NCBI RefSeq assembly: GCF_016862955.1
Contig: NZ_BONY01000048.1
Span: 1-64,000 of the forward strand
Length of the DNA stretch: 64,000 nt
Direction: 5' to 3'
Source: Rhizocola hellebori
GTDB taxonomy: Bacteria; Actinomycetota; Actinomycetes; Mycobacteriales; Micromonosporaceae
Below the pieces are notes generated by a model. That model was not told the DNA's origin. It did no database searches and saw only the letters and a list, made by a program, of their open reading frames with translations. A program made the position numbers and the translations under genes. Of the stretch, positions 24,826 through 32,895 are shown in pieces; within the stretch, counting starts at the first letter, position 1, and the number at the start of each line of letters is the position of its first letter.

Positions 24826-25899
24826 TCATCGAACCGACGTCAACGGCGCGCGTTGCGGCTGCAGCGAGGCGCGATCGGCGGCGGCCCGCCCCGCAAACCA
24901 GCCAGCTCTGTTGCCCACCGGCGAGGTCGTGGTGATGATCTGCGGGAACAGCTCCTTGACGGCCTCCTGCACAGCCTCTGCACGACTGGCGAGCACAGGC
25001 AGCAGTGAACTGCCGTGCTCCCGCTCGGCCTCGGTGCTTGCCGTCGCCGTCGCCTCGGTGAGCCGCTGCTCAATACGGTAGGCGTAGCCGGTGAGGAACG
25101 ATCGCCGGAACGAGGCCGTGCGCCCATCGGCCGGCGCGCCCGCGTGGACCATCGCCGAGGTCGCCTGAACCAGAAGCGACGTGTAGAGGAGCTCGGTCGC
25201 GGCGACATCGGCAGGAAAGCCCATGACCGTGGCGAACCCAAGGTCGCGCGACCACACCGACCTGCACCGGTTGGCCGATGCGGTGACGCTGAGAAGCAGA
25301 GTTTTGGCCGCCTCATAGGGACTGTCGATTTGCATTCGGCGCCCACCAGCCGTCTCCCGGACACCGGAAGCCATGCTGAGCAACGCATAGTCGATGCTGT
25401 GGCGCGCCATCAGCTCTTGCGCTTTCGCGGAGTAGGTTTCGGCCTCCTCCGGAAAGTCGGTGGACTCGGCCTTTGCCAGCAGCGCACGCACCCGGCCGAG
25501 CATTCTCGGATCGATGTCGGCGCGCTTGGCACCCGCCCTCGCCTGACCCGGCAATGTCCCGAGCACCGGCAGATCCGGGAGACGGTATAGGAATTGAAGG
25601 AGCCGAGATGCGTAGCCGGTCGCCAGCTCCACCGGAACGTTCTGGCGCTGCGCCCATTGCGCGAGGTAGTCGTCGTCGCGGGTCCACCAAACCTTGGCCG
25701 ACAACGACTCCAGCTGGTCGGTCCAGTGGCTTTCCACCGTCGCCGCGGCATAACGCCGCATCTCGGCCGCCATGATGTCGATGATCATTCTTTCGCCGGT
25801 CGACCCCGCTTTGCGGCGAAGGTATCCGGCCAGGTCTGCGGGCTGCCAGCCCTTGGACCAGGCGTCAGTTACTGCGCTTTCCATAACGCTTAGCTGCAC
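24826..25899 (-). CDS. DUF2786 domain-containing protein
   Basis: A 357 aa cytosolic protein. The DUF2786 motif is at about residues 133-172 (RVRALLAKAESTDFPEEAE then SAKAQELMARHSID). The rest is helical with a long Ala/Arg/Glu-rich stretch. DUF2786 proteins are common in actinobacteria and phages, with no proven function. The GTG start is at 25899 with TAGCCT 6 bases upstream, which makes it the first gene of its own leaderless unit. Confidence 0.85.
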   Translation of the reverse strand: MQLSVMESAVTDAWSKGWQPADLAGYLRRKAGSTGERMIIDIMAAEMRRYAAATVESHWTDQLESLSAKVWWTRDDDYLAQWAQRQNVPVELATGYASRLLQFLYRLPDLPVLGTLPGQARAGAKRADIDPRMLGRVRALLAKAESTDFPEEAETYSAKAQELMARHSIDYALLSMASGVRETAGGRRMQIDSPYEAAKTLLLSVTASANRCRSVWSRDLGFATVMGFPADVAATELLYTSLLVQATSAMVHAGAPADGRTASFRRSFLTGYAYRIEQRLTEATATASTEAEREHGSSLLPVLASRAEAVQEAVKELFPQIITTTSPVGNRAGWFAGRAAADRASLQPQRAPLTSVR

Positions 25900-25905
25900 G
25901 GGAGG

Positions 25906-25911
25906 AGGCTA
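25906..25911 (-). promoter_or_regulatory. Leaderless -10 element of the DUF2786 gene
   Basis: TAGCCT on the minus strand ends 6 bases before the GTG at 25899. The bases between them (CCTCCC as transcribed) do not form a ribosome binding site. Confidence 0.5.
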
Positions 25912-25988
25912 CCGCGACCCACCGACAAAACCCGGCAGCCCGGCCGACTGCATCGCGCCAAAACCGAAATTCCTATGTGGACAGACGT

Positions 25989-26019
25989 AGCCGCCCGGGT
26001 TTGCATACCCGGGGCGGCT
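25989..26019. terminator. Strong GC-rich hairpin downstream of the ESX-substrate-like operon
   Basis: AGCCGCCCGGGT and ACCCGGGGCGGCT pair over 12 bp with one bulged G around a 6-base loop. It lies 67 bases past the last gene of the minus-strand operon (26086-30438). There is no T-run, which is common for actinobacterial terminators. Confidence 0.6.
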
Positions 26020-26085
26020 TCCGTTCTGTATGACAGATCAGGGGACCGACTGGCTCCGCGAGACTTGCCGAGCACGCCCCAGGAA

Positions 26086-26406
26086 TTACAGGATGTACAG
26101 CACAGCTATTGGCAGAACCGTTCCCGCTGCCACCAAACCAGCCGCCCGCCACAGCATGCGCTGCGCGCCGTTGGCTCGCGCTGTCGCCGCGGCAAACCAT
26201 CCGCCGGCCGTCAGCAGGATCGTTCCAGCCAACAATATGACGGCCGTGGTCGCGCCGCCGCTGAGTGTCTCGCCAAGGATGAAATACCGATAGAGCAGAT
26301 ATATGTACTGAAGCACCACCACGAATGCGATCACCGCGAGGATCACCGCGGTGTCGCGGCGGTAGCTCTGCCATATCCTGGCATAGAACGGATCACGCTC
26401 ACGCAC
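26086..26406 (-). CDS. Small three-span membrane protein (106 aa)
   Basis: Three hydrophobic segments are visible (about residues 20-40, 50-70 and 84-104), after a short charged head (MRERDPFYARIWQSYRRD). I recognise no family. It is the last gene of the minus-strand operon that carries the second mycosin, and its start overlaps the preceding gene by 8 bases. A role in anchoring or assisting the ESX-like products is only suggested by position. Confidence 0.7.
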   Translation of the reverse strand: MRERDPFYARIWQSYRRDTAVILAVIAFVVVLQYIYLLYRYFILGETLSGGATTAVILLAGTILLTAGGWFAAATARANGAQRMLWRAAGLVAAGTVLPIAVLYIL

Positions 26407-26725
26407 TCTTCATGTCCTTGTCAGGAGCCAAGTCTTCGCGCAGCTGATCCACCCGCGCCGAGACTTGTGCCACCAATGCTCCGTGCTCCTCCTGTGTCAG
26501 CCCTTTGCGCCAATCCAGGTAGCTTGTTGCCGCGGCTTGCAAAACCGGTGCCGCAACCGACGACCTCGTCAACTCGTCGAGAGTCATCTCGCCTTTCAAC
26601 AAACTCTCCGCCATGTCCCGCAGCAGCGGATGCCCACCTTGACGGATCCGGTGCAACGCACCCTCCAACAACCTCCGATGAACCTCTTGCTCCACCGGAT
26701 CGAACTCGGTCAGCGGCGTCATCAC
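26399..26725 (-). CDS. Small soluble helical protein (108 aa), operon-linked
   Basis: A charged, helical protein with no signal or membrane span (HRRLLEGALHRIRQGGHPLL, then LTQEEHGALVAQVSARVDQL). The start is MMTPL at 26725 or the second Met at 26722. It begins immediately after the stop of the Esx-like gene and overlaps the next gene by 8 bases. No family is recognised. Its size and position would suit a chaperone of the ESX-like substrate, but that is inference. Confidence 0.65.
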   Translation of the reverse strand: MMTPLTEFDPVEQEVHRRLLEGALHRIRQGGHPLLRDMAESLLKGEMTLDELTRSSVAAPVLQAAATSYLDWRKGLTQEEHGALVAQVSARVDQLREDLAPDKDMKSA

Positions 26726-27463
26726 TCACCGCGCCATCGCGAGACTAAGCGAACCCGAGATCGCGCGCGATGGCGCCACATCCTCGATCTCCTTGGTCGC
26801 CGTGGAAACAAAGGCGCTGAACCCAAACACAATCGACTCGGCCGCGCTAGACACAAGCGTCACCCGCGCCACGAGTCGCAAGATCTGCGCTATCTCGTAC
26901 GCGGCAAGGCCATAGCCGACCGCCGCCCCCACACCCGTCTCGGCCGTAAGCGTGCCCGCCAGCGCATACAACGCCGCCCTGGCCGCCCGATCGAGCAGCG
27001 CCTGCAGAAGCCCCTTCATCGCCTCCATCAGATGCCACATCGCACGGGCCAAGCTCTTGTACTCGACACTGGCCCTCTGCACCGCCTGCGCATGCCCGGT
27101 CAGCGAACCAGCCGCCTGCGCGAAGTAAACGTAAGCGGCGTCCGAGGCGTTGCCGTCCCACACATCGTCCAATGTGGTCGAAGCAGCTTGCACGTCGGCA
27201 GAGAGGTCGCGCAGACACAGCGACAGCTTGCTCAGCGCGTCGCCATACGCGCTGACCATCGTCCAATGTCCAGAAAGCGGAGAAACAAACTCGCCCAACA
27301 CGTCCACGTTGGTAAACGCCTTGACGACGTCGAACAGCCACGCCGACGGGCTGAACAAGTCAAACAGCGCCGTGGGGCTGACAAAACCCGCCGCCACCGA
27401 CTGAGCCTCCGGAGTCGGCGTCGTGAGATGCCGCGTCGGGTCATCCATCATCGTCCGCTCCAA
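26726..27463 (-). CDS. Esx/WXG100-like large secreted-substrate candidate (245 aa)
   Basis: A helical protein whose central part reads like an Esx helical hairpin, with a W-D-G turn (DDVWDGNASDAAYVYFAQAA) near residue 103. The second helix is followed by a longer hydrophobic C-terminal half (about 160-225, possibly two spans or amphipathic helices). There is no signal peptide, as expected for type VII substrates. It overlaps the EspC-like gene by 16 bases. It may alternatively be a membrane-inserting toxin-like module; no catalytic motif is seen. Confidence 0.6.
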   Translation of the reverse strand: MERTMMDDPTRHLTTPTPEAQSVAAGFVSPTALFDLFSPSAWLFDVVKAFTNVDVLGEFVSPLSGHWTMVSAYGDALSKLSLCLRDLSADVQAASTTLDDVWDGNASDAAYVYFAQAAGSLTGHAQAVQRASVEYKSLARAMWHLMEAMKGLLQALLDRAARAALYALAGTLTAETGVGAAVGYGLAAYEIAQILRLVARVTLVSSAAESIVFGFSAFVSTATKEIEDVAPSRAISGSLSLAMAR

Positions 27464-27786
27464 GGGCTGTGGTCAGCACGCTCCACCGCCGGCAACGTCG
27501 CGTCTACCCTTGCCGCGGCCGCCAGATCGGTCTGGCTGTAAAACGTCGCCACCCTGCCCAACTCCTCGGCACTGGCCTTCAACGCTGCCGCGGCCCCATC
27601 CAGCCTGGCCTGCAACAGTCCCGCGAACTCCTGATGAGAGTCCTCAATCCTCCTGATGAGCCCCTTGTCGAAGAACTCCAGCTGACTCGGCGCCCGATGG
27701 TACTGGGCTGCCTTAGCTAGGCAATTCGCGCTCACTTCGAAGCTCTCCGCGGCCGCTATCACCGCGACTGGATCCACTTTGAACAC
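27448..27786 (-). CDS. EspC/DUF2580-like type VII secretion target (112 aa)
   Basis: A small helical protein opening FKVDPVAVIAAAESFEVSA, resembling EspC-type (DUF2580) ESX-associated proteins that begin with a V-D-P motif and Ala-rich helix. GTG 27786 is preferred because GGGAGGA lies just upstream; a longer frame exists but begins with a Cys-rich improbable segment. It follows mycosin 2 by 2 bases and overlaps the next gene by 16 bases. The family call is by pattern only. Confidence 0.68.
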   Translation of the reverse strand: MFKVDPVAVIAAAESFEVSANCLAKAAQYHRAPSQLEFFDKGLIRRIEDSHQEFAGLLQARLDGAAAALKASAEELGRVATFYSQTDLAAAARVDATLPAVERADHSPWSGR

Positions 27787-27788
27787 CG

Positions 27789-28853
27789 CTATTCCTCCCG
27801 TGTCTTGCGGCGCATGAAAAAGAACGCAGCGGCCCCGCCGACAATGACTACCGGCACAGCTACAAGCCACCACGGAAAGCCCCCGCCCCCGCCACCCCCA
27901 CCCAGCGGACCCGCCGGACTCGAGGTCAACGCAGCCGTGGGCGGACTCGTATCCTGCGGAAGATCCGCCGTCAACGCCCCCACTATGTTCAGAATTCCGT
28001 AACCGTACTGACTGTCCCTACCCGGTGGGCCTTTGTCGATCGCCGTGGCGGTCAGCCGCCGAACCACCTCGGGCCCCTTCAACTTCGGAAACTTCGACCG
28101 CACCAACGCCACCGCCCCAGCCACAATCGCCGCCGAGTATGAGGTTCCACTCCCGACTCCATAGGTCCCACCAAGACTCGTGGTGGAGATGTCGTCGCAA
28201 GGCGCCGCAATAACGGCCGCTTCGCCAGCCACCGAGGTGCTTGACACGCCACCATCTCGACCAAGTCCAGTTACTGCAACGACACCCGGAATGGCAGCAG
28301 GAAAGCCAATACCTTGATCCACAGATCGATTGCCAGCCGCTGCGACGACGACAACATCGGCCTTCAATGCAGCTTCGACCTCCTGGCGAATCAGAAGATT
28401 ATCTCTTCCGATGGCTAACGAGAGTGAAATTACCTGAGCCCCCGCGGAAACGGCCGTGCGTATGCCCCGGGCGATCAGCTCCGAGTAGTTAGAATATTCG
28501 TCGCGCAGGATGACTCGTACTGGCAGTACTCGGGCGCCTGGTGCGACTCCTGTCGTACGTCCTTTTGCTACAACCAACCCGGCCACTTGCGTGCCGTGGC
28601 CGAACGTATCTGTCCGACCGTCACCTGGCCCGGTCATGTCGGCGCCCGGAAGTATTGCGTCCTTGAGATCGCCGTGGCCGCCGTCGACTCCGGAGTCGAC
28701 TATTGCCACCGTGATGCCTTGCCCTGTGGATATAGCGTGTGCCGTCCGCGTATCAAGGAATACGTGAAACCATTGTCCGTCGTCAATTCGATCCGACTGA
28801 GGGAATCCTGTGATGAGAGAAATGAGTACAGTTAAGATCGACGAAAGGTTCAT
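27789..28853 (-). CDS. Second mycosin-like membrane-anchored subtilase
   Basis: A 354 aa S8 protease with D53 (AIVDSGVD), H86 (FGHGTQVAG), oxyanion N175 (AAAGN) and S238 (GSGTSYSAAIVAGA). After the catalytic domain comes a Gly-rich linker (eight or more Gly in a row), a membrane span (about 328-349) and an Arg/Lys-rich tail, which is the mycosin layout. The N-terminal hydrophobic segment is short (about residues 3-15). It overlaps the upstream gene by ATGA. It is clearly divergent from the first mycosin at 73-1392 and has no EccB, EccC, EccD or EccE beside it. Confidence 0.88.
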   Translation of the reverse strand: MNLSSILTVLISLITGFPQSDRIDDGQWFHVFLDTRTAHAISTGQGITVAIVDSGVDGGHGDLKDAILPGADMTGPGDGRTDTFGHGTQVAGLVVAKGRTTGVAPGARVLPVRVILRDEYSNYSELIARGIRTAVSAGAQVISLSLAIGRDNLLIRQEVEAALKADVVVVAAAGNRSVDQGIGFPAAIPGVVAVTGLGRDGGVSSTSVAGEAAVIAAPCDDISTTSLGGTYGVGSGTSYSAAIVAGAVALVRSKFPKLKGPEVVRRLTATAIDKGPPGRDSQYGYGILNIVGALTADLPQDTSPPTAALTSSPAGPLGGGGGGGGFPWWLVAVPVVIVGGAAAFFFMRRKTREE

Positions 28854-30058
28854 TGCTCCACCTTCCGAAATTCGATCTTCGGCTGCGCGTCGCTGCTTTC
28901 AGACTCTGCACGCCACGGATGCGCCAGATCCGCGAACCAGTCGTGAAATGCCTTCTCCTGCTGTTCGGAAGGTCGGCCAGGAATAATCGTGTCGTCGTCT
29001 GGTGCCTGAATAACTGGGCTAACTCCAGAATTTGTCCTCCAGATCTCAGAACGGCGCCGGTAGAGCGTCCGCTGCACACGTTCACCATTGCCAGGCGGTT
29101 GCAGTCCTACCGGCATTGGCGTGAACCCGCCGGAGCCGCTAACAGCGCCTGCGGTCGCTGGCAATGGTCGACCAAGGGGTGTTCCATTGCCTCTTTGCGG
29201 CATAGGCACGACGTAGCCTCGTGACCCGACTCCGGGACCCGGCAAGACGTAGGCACCGCCGTACGGCGCATATGCGCTACCTGGAGAGATAGGCAGCATT
29301 GAGACGGGCTGGCCCGGCACGGCGGGGATAATCGTTGGCATTCCGGCAAGGCCTTCTCCGAGATTTTCCGGGTGCGGATTGCCTGGCTTGGCATCAATCG
29401 GTTCGTAACCCGGAATTGGGGGCACCACGCGGCGCGTTCCAATCTGCTGAGCCTCGCTCGGCGCTGGCTCTGTCCACCAAACGTCGCGGCGAGTCGGCGG
29501 TGTCTCAAAATCTCTTGGTACGGTAATCCTCGAGCGATGGTCGCGTACCGCGTCGTCAACCGCGGACATCAGTCTTTGTGCCTCGGTGTTCAGCTCAGCT
29601 GCGTTGGCGTCCCAGCAAAATGGTTGCCATTTTGCTGTGGTCCCGTTCCAGCAATCGTTGAGGACGCTTACTCGTTCCCGAGCCTCCGAGTAGACGGTTA
29701 CGATTGAATCGATGGCGTTTGCAGTAGCAGATGCGCAATGTGCGTCAGACAGCAGCGATTCACATAGGACGTCAATTCTCGAAAGAAGCATTGCGGCAGC
29801 CGGCCCCTGCCAGAAGGCGGCCAGCTGATCTCGCTGCATTCGAAGTGTCGTCTGATGGTCGAGAAGTAGCGTGTTGAGTTGCCTGAACCCCGCTGCCTGT
29901 TCCCAGCTGACCGCATCGTTGTTTGGGTGAAGGATATCGAATATGCGCGGCACATCGTAGGCGCCCCAGCCGATACACCATGCAGTGAAAGAAGGTTGGG
30001 CCGGTAGGTATGAATCAGTTTTGGTTGGAGGGGTGGGCCCCACAAATGGCTGGCTCAT
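28850..30058 (-). CDS. PPE/WXG-like protein with long Pro-rich tail (402 aa), probable ESX substrate
   Basis: The N-terminal ~190 residues are helical with a W-x-G turn (AAFWQGPAAAMLL) near residue 85. A long low-complexity Pro/Gly-rich region follows (PGPGVGSRGYVVPMPQRG and similar), ending in a charged segment. No signal peptide is present. This layout resembles PPE-type or LXG-like type VII substrates. ATG 30058 overlaps the previous stop as ATGA, and its own stop overlaps mycosin 2 as ATGA, so the three are tightly coupled. GC is visibly lower than in the core genes. Confidence 0.65.
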   Translation of the reverse strand: MSQPFVGPTPPTKTDSYLPAQPSFTAWCIGWGAYDVPRIFDILHPNNDAVSWEQAAGFRQLNTLLLDHQTTLRMQRDQLAAFWQGPAAAMLLSRIDVLCESLLSDAHCASATANAIDSIVTVYSEARERVSVLNDCWNGTTAKWQPFCWDANAAELNTEAQRLMSAVDDAVRDHRSRITVPRDFETPPTRRDVWWTEPAPSEAQQIGTRRVVPPIPGYEPIDAKPGNPHPENLGEGLAGMPTIIPAVPGQPVSMLPISPGSAYAPYGGAYVLPGPGVGSRGYVVPMPQRGNGTPLGRPLPATAGAVSGSGGFTPMPVGLQPPGNGERVQRTLYRRRSEIWRTNSGVSPVIQAPDDDTIIPGRPSEQQEKAFHDWFADLAHPWRAESESSDAQPKIEFRKVEQ

Positions 30059-30438
30059 TGCTCGACCCAATGCTTAGCCGTCGGTCGCTGGGGGAGTGCC
30101 TCCTCAAGAAGAGCCTCCATGCGCTGCACATCCAGTCTGGTCAGCTCATCGGTGCTTCGATAGTGTTGTAACACGATCTTGATCGTCGACGCGAGATGGT
30201 CTGCCATCGCGATCTGATTGCCACTGTTATAGGCGTGCACACGCAAAGCCTCACGCAGTGCTCTTCGTGCTGCATCCAGTTCGCCGGATGGCGATCTCTC
30301 GCCGAGCCAGACTCCATGTTGGATCTGTGAGTCGACTTGTCTTAGCCCAGTGCGTAAACGTGCCGCGGCCGCTTCCATGGCGGCGCGTGTCACCTCGACA
30401 ATGAGGAGATCCACAGCTACTGGCTGGTTCCCCGTCAC
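30055..30438 (-). CDS. Small helical protein (127 aa), first gene of the ESX-substrate-like operon
   Basis: A soluble, mostly helical protein (VEVTRAAMEAAAARLRTGLR, later TRLDVQRMEALLEEALPQRP). It starts at ATG 30438 behind AGGAGAG. It could be the short partner (PE- or EspC-like) of the PPE/WXG-like protein encoded next, but it lacks a WXG motif, so this is inference. It heads an operon of seven genes running to 26086. Confidence 0.65.
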   Translation of the reverse strand: MTGNQPVAVDLLIVEVTRAAMEAAAARLRTGLRQVDSQIQHGVWLGERSPSGELDAARRALREALRVHAYNSGNQIAMADHLASTIKIVLQHYRSTDELTRLDVQRMEALLEEALPQRPTAKHWVEQ

Positions 30439-30671
30439 ATTGCTCTCCTTTCATGAGCGGCGCGAAAGCGGTAAACCTTCATCCGCATCGATGGGAGGTT
30501 ATCTCATGTCAGCTATGTTGTGAGAGCGAAAATTCGAGCCTGTGGATATCATAATCAATGAAGTAGGTCAAGCAGGGCCTTGATAGATCCACTGCGTGCG
30601 AAGCGATCTCGGCGTGATCGGTCCGGGGGTGATCTGCGGAGTGGCCGGGTGGAGTTCCGGAAAGCTCTTCG
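30439..30671. promoter_or_regulatory. Divergent intergenic region, AT-richer
   Basis: These 233 bases separate the operon starting at 30438 (minus) from the gene at 30672 (plus). It must hold the operon promoter. I see AT-rich stretches around 30480-30580 but no confident -35/-10 pair or operator. Confidence 0.35.
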
Positions 30672-31148
30672 TTGCCACACAATGGTTGGATGCGTTGGCG
30701 GCGTGTGGCGGTTATTGGCGGAGTGGTCGCGTTGGCGGCGTCGGCTAGCGCGGTGGGCTGGGGGCTTCTCGCGTACAACGAGGTGACCAGAGTGGATCGA
30801 AGCGATCCGCAGGTCGTAACAGACCAGTTCCTCAGGGCCGTTTTCGTCAGAAAGGATCATCCTGGTGCGGCGCTCTACACCTGCAGTGATCAATCACAGG
30901 ACGATGACGTGTGGGCACTTCGATCAGAGCTCGATCGGAGAGAGAGCGAATTCAAAGTTACCGTAATCGTCAGTTGGGGTGCATATGATCGCGAAGGCAA
31001 CGATCTGCGCACCAGCCTGACGATCACGGCCAATCGAGATGGAGTTGAGCAGAGCAGCAGCGAACAGGTCTGGCGATTCCATCTTGTTGAAGAGGATGGT
31101 TGGCGGGTGTGCGGAGCGGATCGGGTCGAAGGAACGGTGCCGACCTGA
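30672..31148 (+). CDS. Membrane-anchored protein with NTF2-like extracytoplasmic domain (158 aa)
   Basis: One N-terminal membrane span (about residues 12-33: RVAVIGGVVALAASASAVGW) is followed by an extracytoplasmic alpha+beta region with two Cys (TCSDQ and WRVCGAD) that may form a disulfide. The strand pattern (FKVTVIVSW, RTSLTITANRDG, VWRFHLVEEDGWRVC) suggests an NTF2-like fold as in VirB8 and Mce-associated proteins; this is inference. The start is TTG 30672 or ATG 30690. It is the only plus-strand gene in the island and is convergent, by 1 base, with the T4SS-like operon. Confidence 0.65.
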   Translation: MPHNGWMRWRRVAVIGGVVALAASASAVGWGLLAYNEVTRVDRSDPQVVTDQFLRAVFVRKDHPGAALYTCSDQSQDDDVWALRSELDRRESEFKVTVIVSWGAYDREGNDLRTSLTITANRDGVEQSSSEQVWRFHLVEEDGWRVCGADRVEGTVPT

Positions 31149-31149
31149 G

Positions 31150-31761
31150 TTATTCAAGCCATAGCTCTGCAACGGGCAGCGCACGCGCAGCGGGGAGCTT
31201 GCCGGTCGCGGCCCAGGCGTACCAATCAGACTCTGTCACAACGAGGATTTGCGGCAAGCTGTCTGGTCCCTTGTGGGCCTCGCTTGCCGCCCGCAATGCA
31301 CGAGTCTCCCCTTCTCGACCTGTGTGCACCAGCCGTCGCCCCATCACCTGAGCGGCGCCATCCAATGGGAGGGCTGCCCGGGTTGGCGGTGAATCCAGTG
31401 AAACAAGCTGCGGAGCATCAGCTGGCGAAGGAGTGAGGTCATTGGCCGCGTCGGCTGTGCTTAGTGTTTCTATCCAAACCCTTTCGACTGGTACTAGCGC
31501 GGCAACCACTTCGACCCGATCGCGCTCTGCTCTATACCAGTCGGCCTCGGGCAGCACGGGAACGAACGTCCGTGCGCCTTGTTTTACCAAGGCATCGGCA
31601 CGCATTTCGCCACGCCACCCGTGACCTGGTAGGCCTATAAGCACGCGGGCTCCGCGCAAGGTCCCCCCGCTGCCGTCGACTGTCAGAGCTGGCACTGGCA
31701 CGATCGCTGCGGGTGGCGTGCGCCATTGTGCCGCCCACCGTGCGAAGTCAGCCTCGGTCAC
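31150..31761 (-). CDS. Unknown protein closing the T4SS-like operon (203 aa)
   Basis: A soluble alpha/beta protein with several Trp residues and alternating strands (GARVLIGLPGHGWRGEM, PQILVVTESDWYAWAATG). No signal peptide, membrane span or known motif is visible. It overlaps the peptidoglycan-hydrolase gene by ATGA and is the last gene of the operon that begins at 39145. Function unknown. Confidence 0.65.
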   Translation of the reverse strand: MTEADFARWAAQWRTPPAAIVPVPALTVDGSGGTLRGARVLIGLPGHGWRGEMRADALVKQGARTFVPVLPEADWYRAERDRVEVVAALVPVERVWIETLSTADAANDLTPSPADAPQLVSLDSPPTRAALPLDGAAQVMGRRLVHTGREGETRALRAASEAHKGPDSLPQILVVTESDWYAWAATGKLPAARALPVAELWLE

Positions 31762-32894
31762 GCTGCAACCCCCAACGCTGCGCCTTTGGAAGCCATAAAT
31801 ATCTCCGGGTTTACGGCGCCACGCGACGAGCGGTCGCCGTCAAGGTGGACCTCGAAGTGTAGGTGAGGTCCGGAGGAGTTGCCTGTCGTTCCGACGACAC
31901 CGATCACTTGGCCCGCCGCGACCCGGTCCCCGATGTTGACATGGGGGCGGGTGTTCATGTGGCAGTAGCGGGTAATTACTTGCTCGGCGTGAAGAACTTC
32001 GACGAACCAGCCGCAGCCGGGAGTGCTGGGCGAACCATCGCGATCGCAGTTGCCGACATCGCAGCGGCTCATAATGACAACGCCGGAGGCTGCCGCGCGA
32101 ATAGGAGTGTTTCGGGAAGCACCGAGGTCGACCCCGTGATGCGACGGGCGTTCAGGCGTTCGGAAGGCCGACACAATATTCGCGCCGACAGGTGCTGTCC
32201 AGCCGGATGCCGCGATCTCGCCGAATCCGGCGCATCGCAACTGGCCGTTGACAAGAACAGAACGAGCAGCGCCATCTGTGAGTTGGTTGACGACCAGCGT
32301 CGCCATCGGCTCGTGTTTGGCGTAGGCATTTGGATAGGCACTGATCTGAACCAGCTGAGCCGCGACAGTGAGCGGCAAAGTTAGCCAACCCGGGACCTGT
32401 GTGAGTTTGTTGTAGAACTTCGTGGACGAGTAGACCGGGTTCATGATTTGTTCTGGGGTACCCCAGCCTTGGCTCGGTCGTTGCTGAAAGAGCCCAAGCG
32501 AGTCGTGATCATTGATGGCGCCCAAATGGCCGTGGTTCGTGAGACTGCTCTCTTGCATCGCGGTGGCCACGGCGATAACCCACCCGCGGGGCGGCACCTG
32601 TAGGTCCTGACCCGTGCGAATAATCACCGCGGCGTTCCGGACCTGATCGGGACCGTAAGGCCCCATCCGATCGAACTCACCGTCCACACTGATCGCGCCG
32701 CGTCCACCGCAGCTCAAGGAGTTGGCGAGGCTTGATTGGTTTGTCAGGTCGCCAAAGATGATTGCGCTGATAGCGCCACCACAGCAAAGGACCGCGAGAA
32801 CCGCGGTTATTGCCACGATGAGACCCGGCTTCACGAGCCTCTTGTGGGGGCCGCGTAGGGGTGCGGAAGCGAGGGGGACGGGGGATAGCTTCAT
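31758..32894 (-). CDS. Two-domain peptidoglycan hydrolase: SLT-like + M23 peptidase (VirB1-like)
   Basis: A 378 aa membrane-anchored cell-wall hydrolase. The anchor is at about residues 24-47. The first domain resembles a lytic transglycosylase: probable catalytic E115 in ATAMQESSL, then DSLGLFQQRPSQGWG. The second is an M23/LytM endopeptidase with H253/D256 (HHGVDLG) and H344/H346 (GPHLHFEVH). Such hydrolases open the wall for type IV secretion channels in Gram-positives (VirB1, TcpG or CwlT analogues). It starts one base after the stop of the VirB8-like gene. Confidence 0.88.
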   Translation of the reverse strand: MKLSPVPLASAPLRGPHKRLVKPGLIVAITAVLAVLCCGGAISAIIFGDLTNQSSLANSLSCGGRGAISVDGEFDRMGPYGPDQVRNAAVIIRTGQDLQVPPRGWVIAVATAMQESSLTNHGHLGAINDHDSLGLFQQRPSQGWGTPEQIMNPVYSSTKFYNKLTQVPGWLTLPLTVAAQLVQISAYPNAYAKHEPMATLVVNQLTDGAARSVLVNGQLRCAGFGEIAASGWTAPVGANIVSAFRTPERPSHHGVDLGASRNTPIRAAASGVVIMSRCDVGNCDRDGSPSTPGCGWFVEVLHAEQVITRYCHMNTRPHVNIGDRVAAGQVIGVVGTTGNSSGPHLHFEVHLDGDRSSRGAVNPEIFMASKGAALGVAA

Positions 32895-32895
32895 C

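Noticed and set aside
26465-27541. Plus-strand frame of 358 codons across the ESX-substrate operon
   Set aside because: Very Arg/His/Gln-rich and spans three overlapping minus-strand genes that have sensible starts and coupling.
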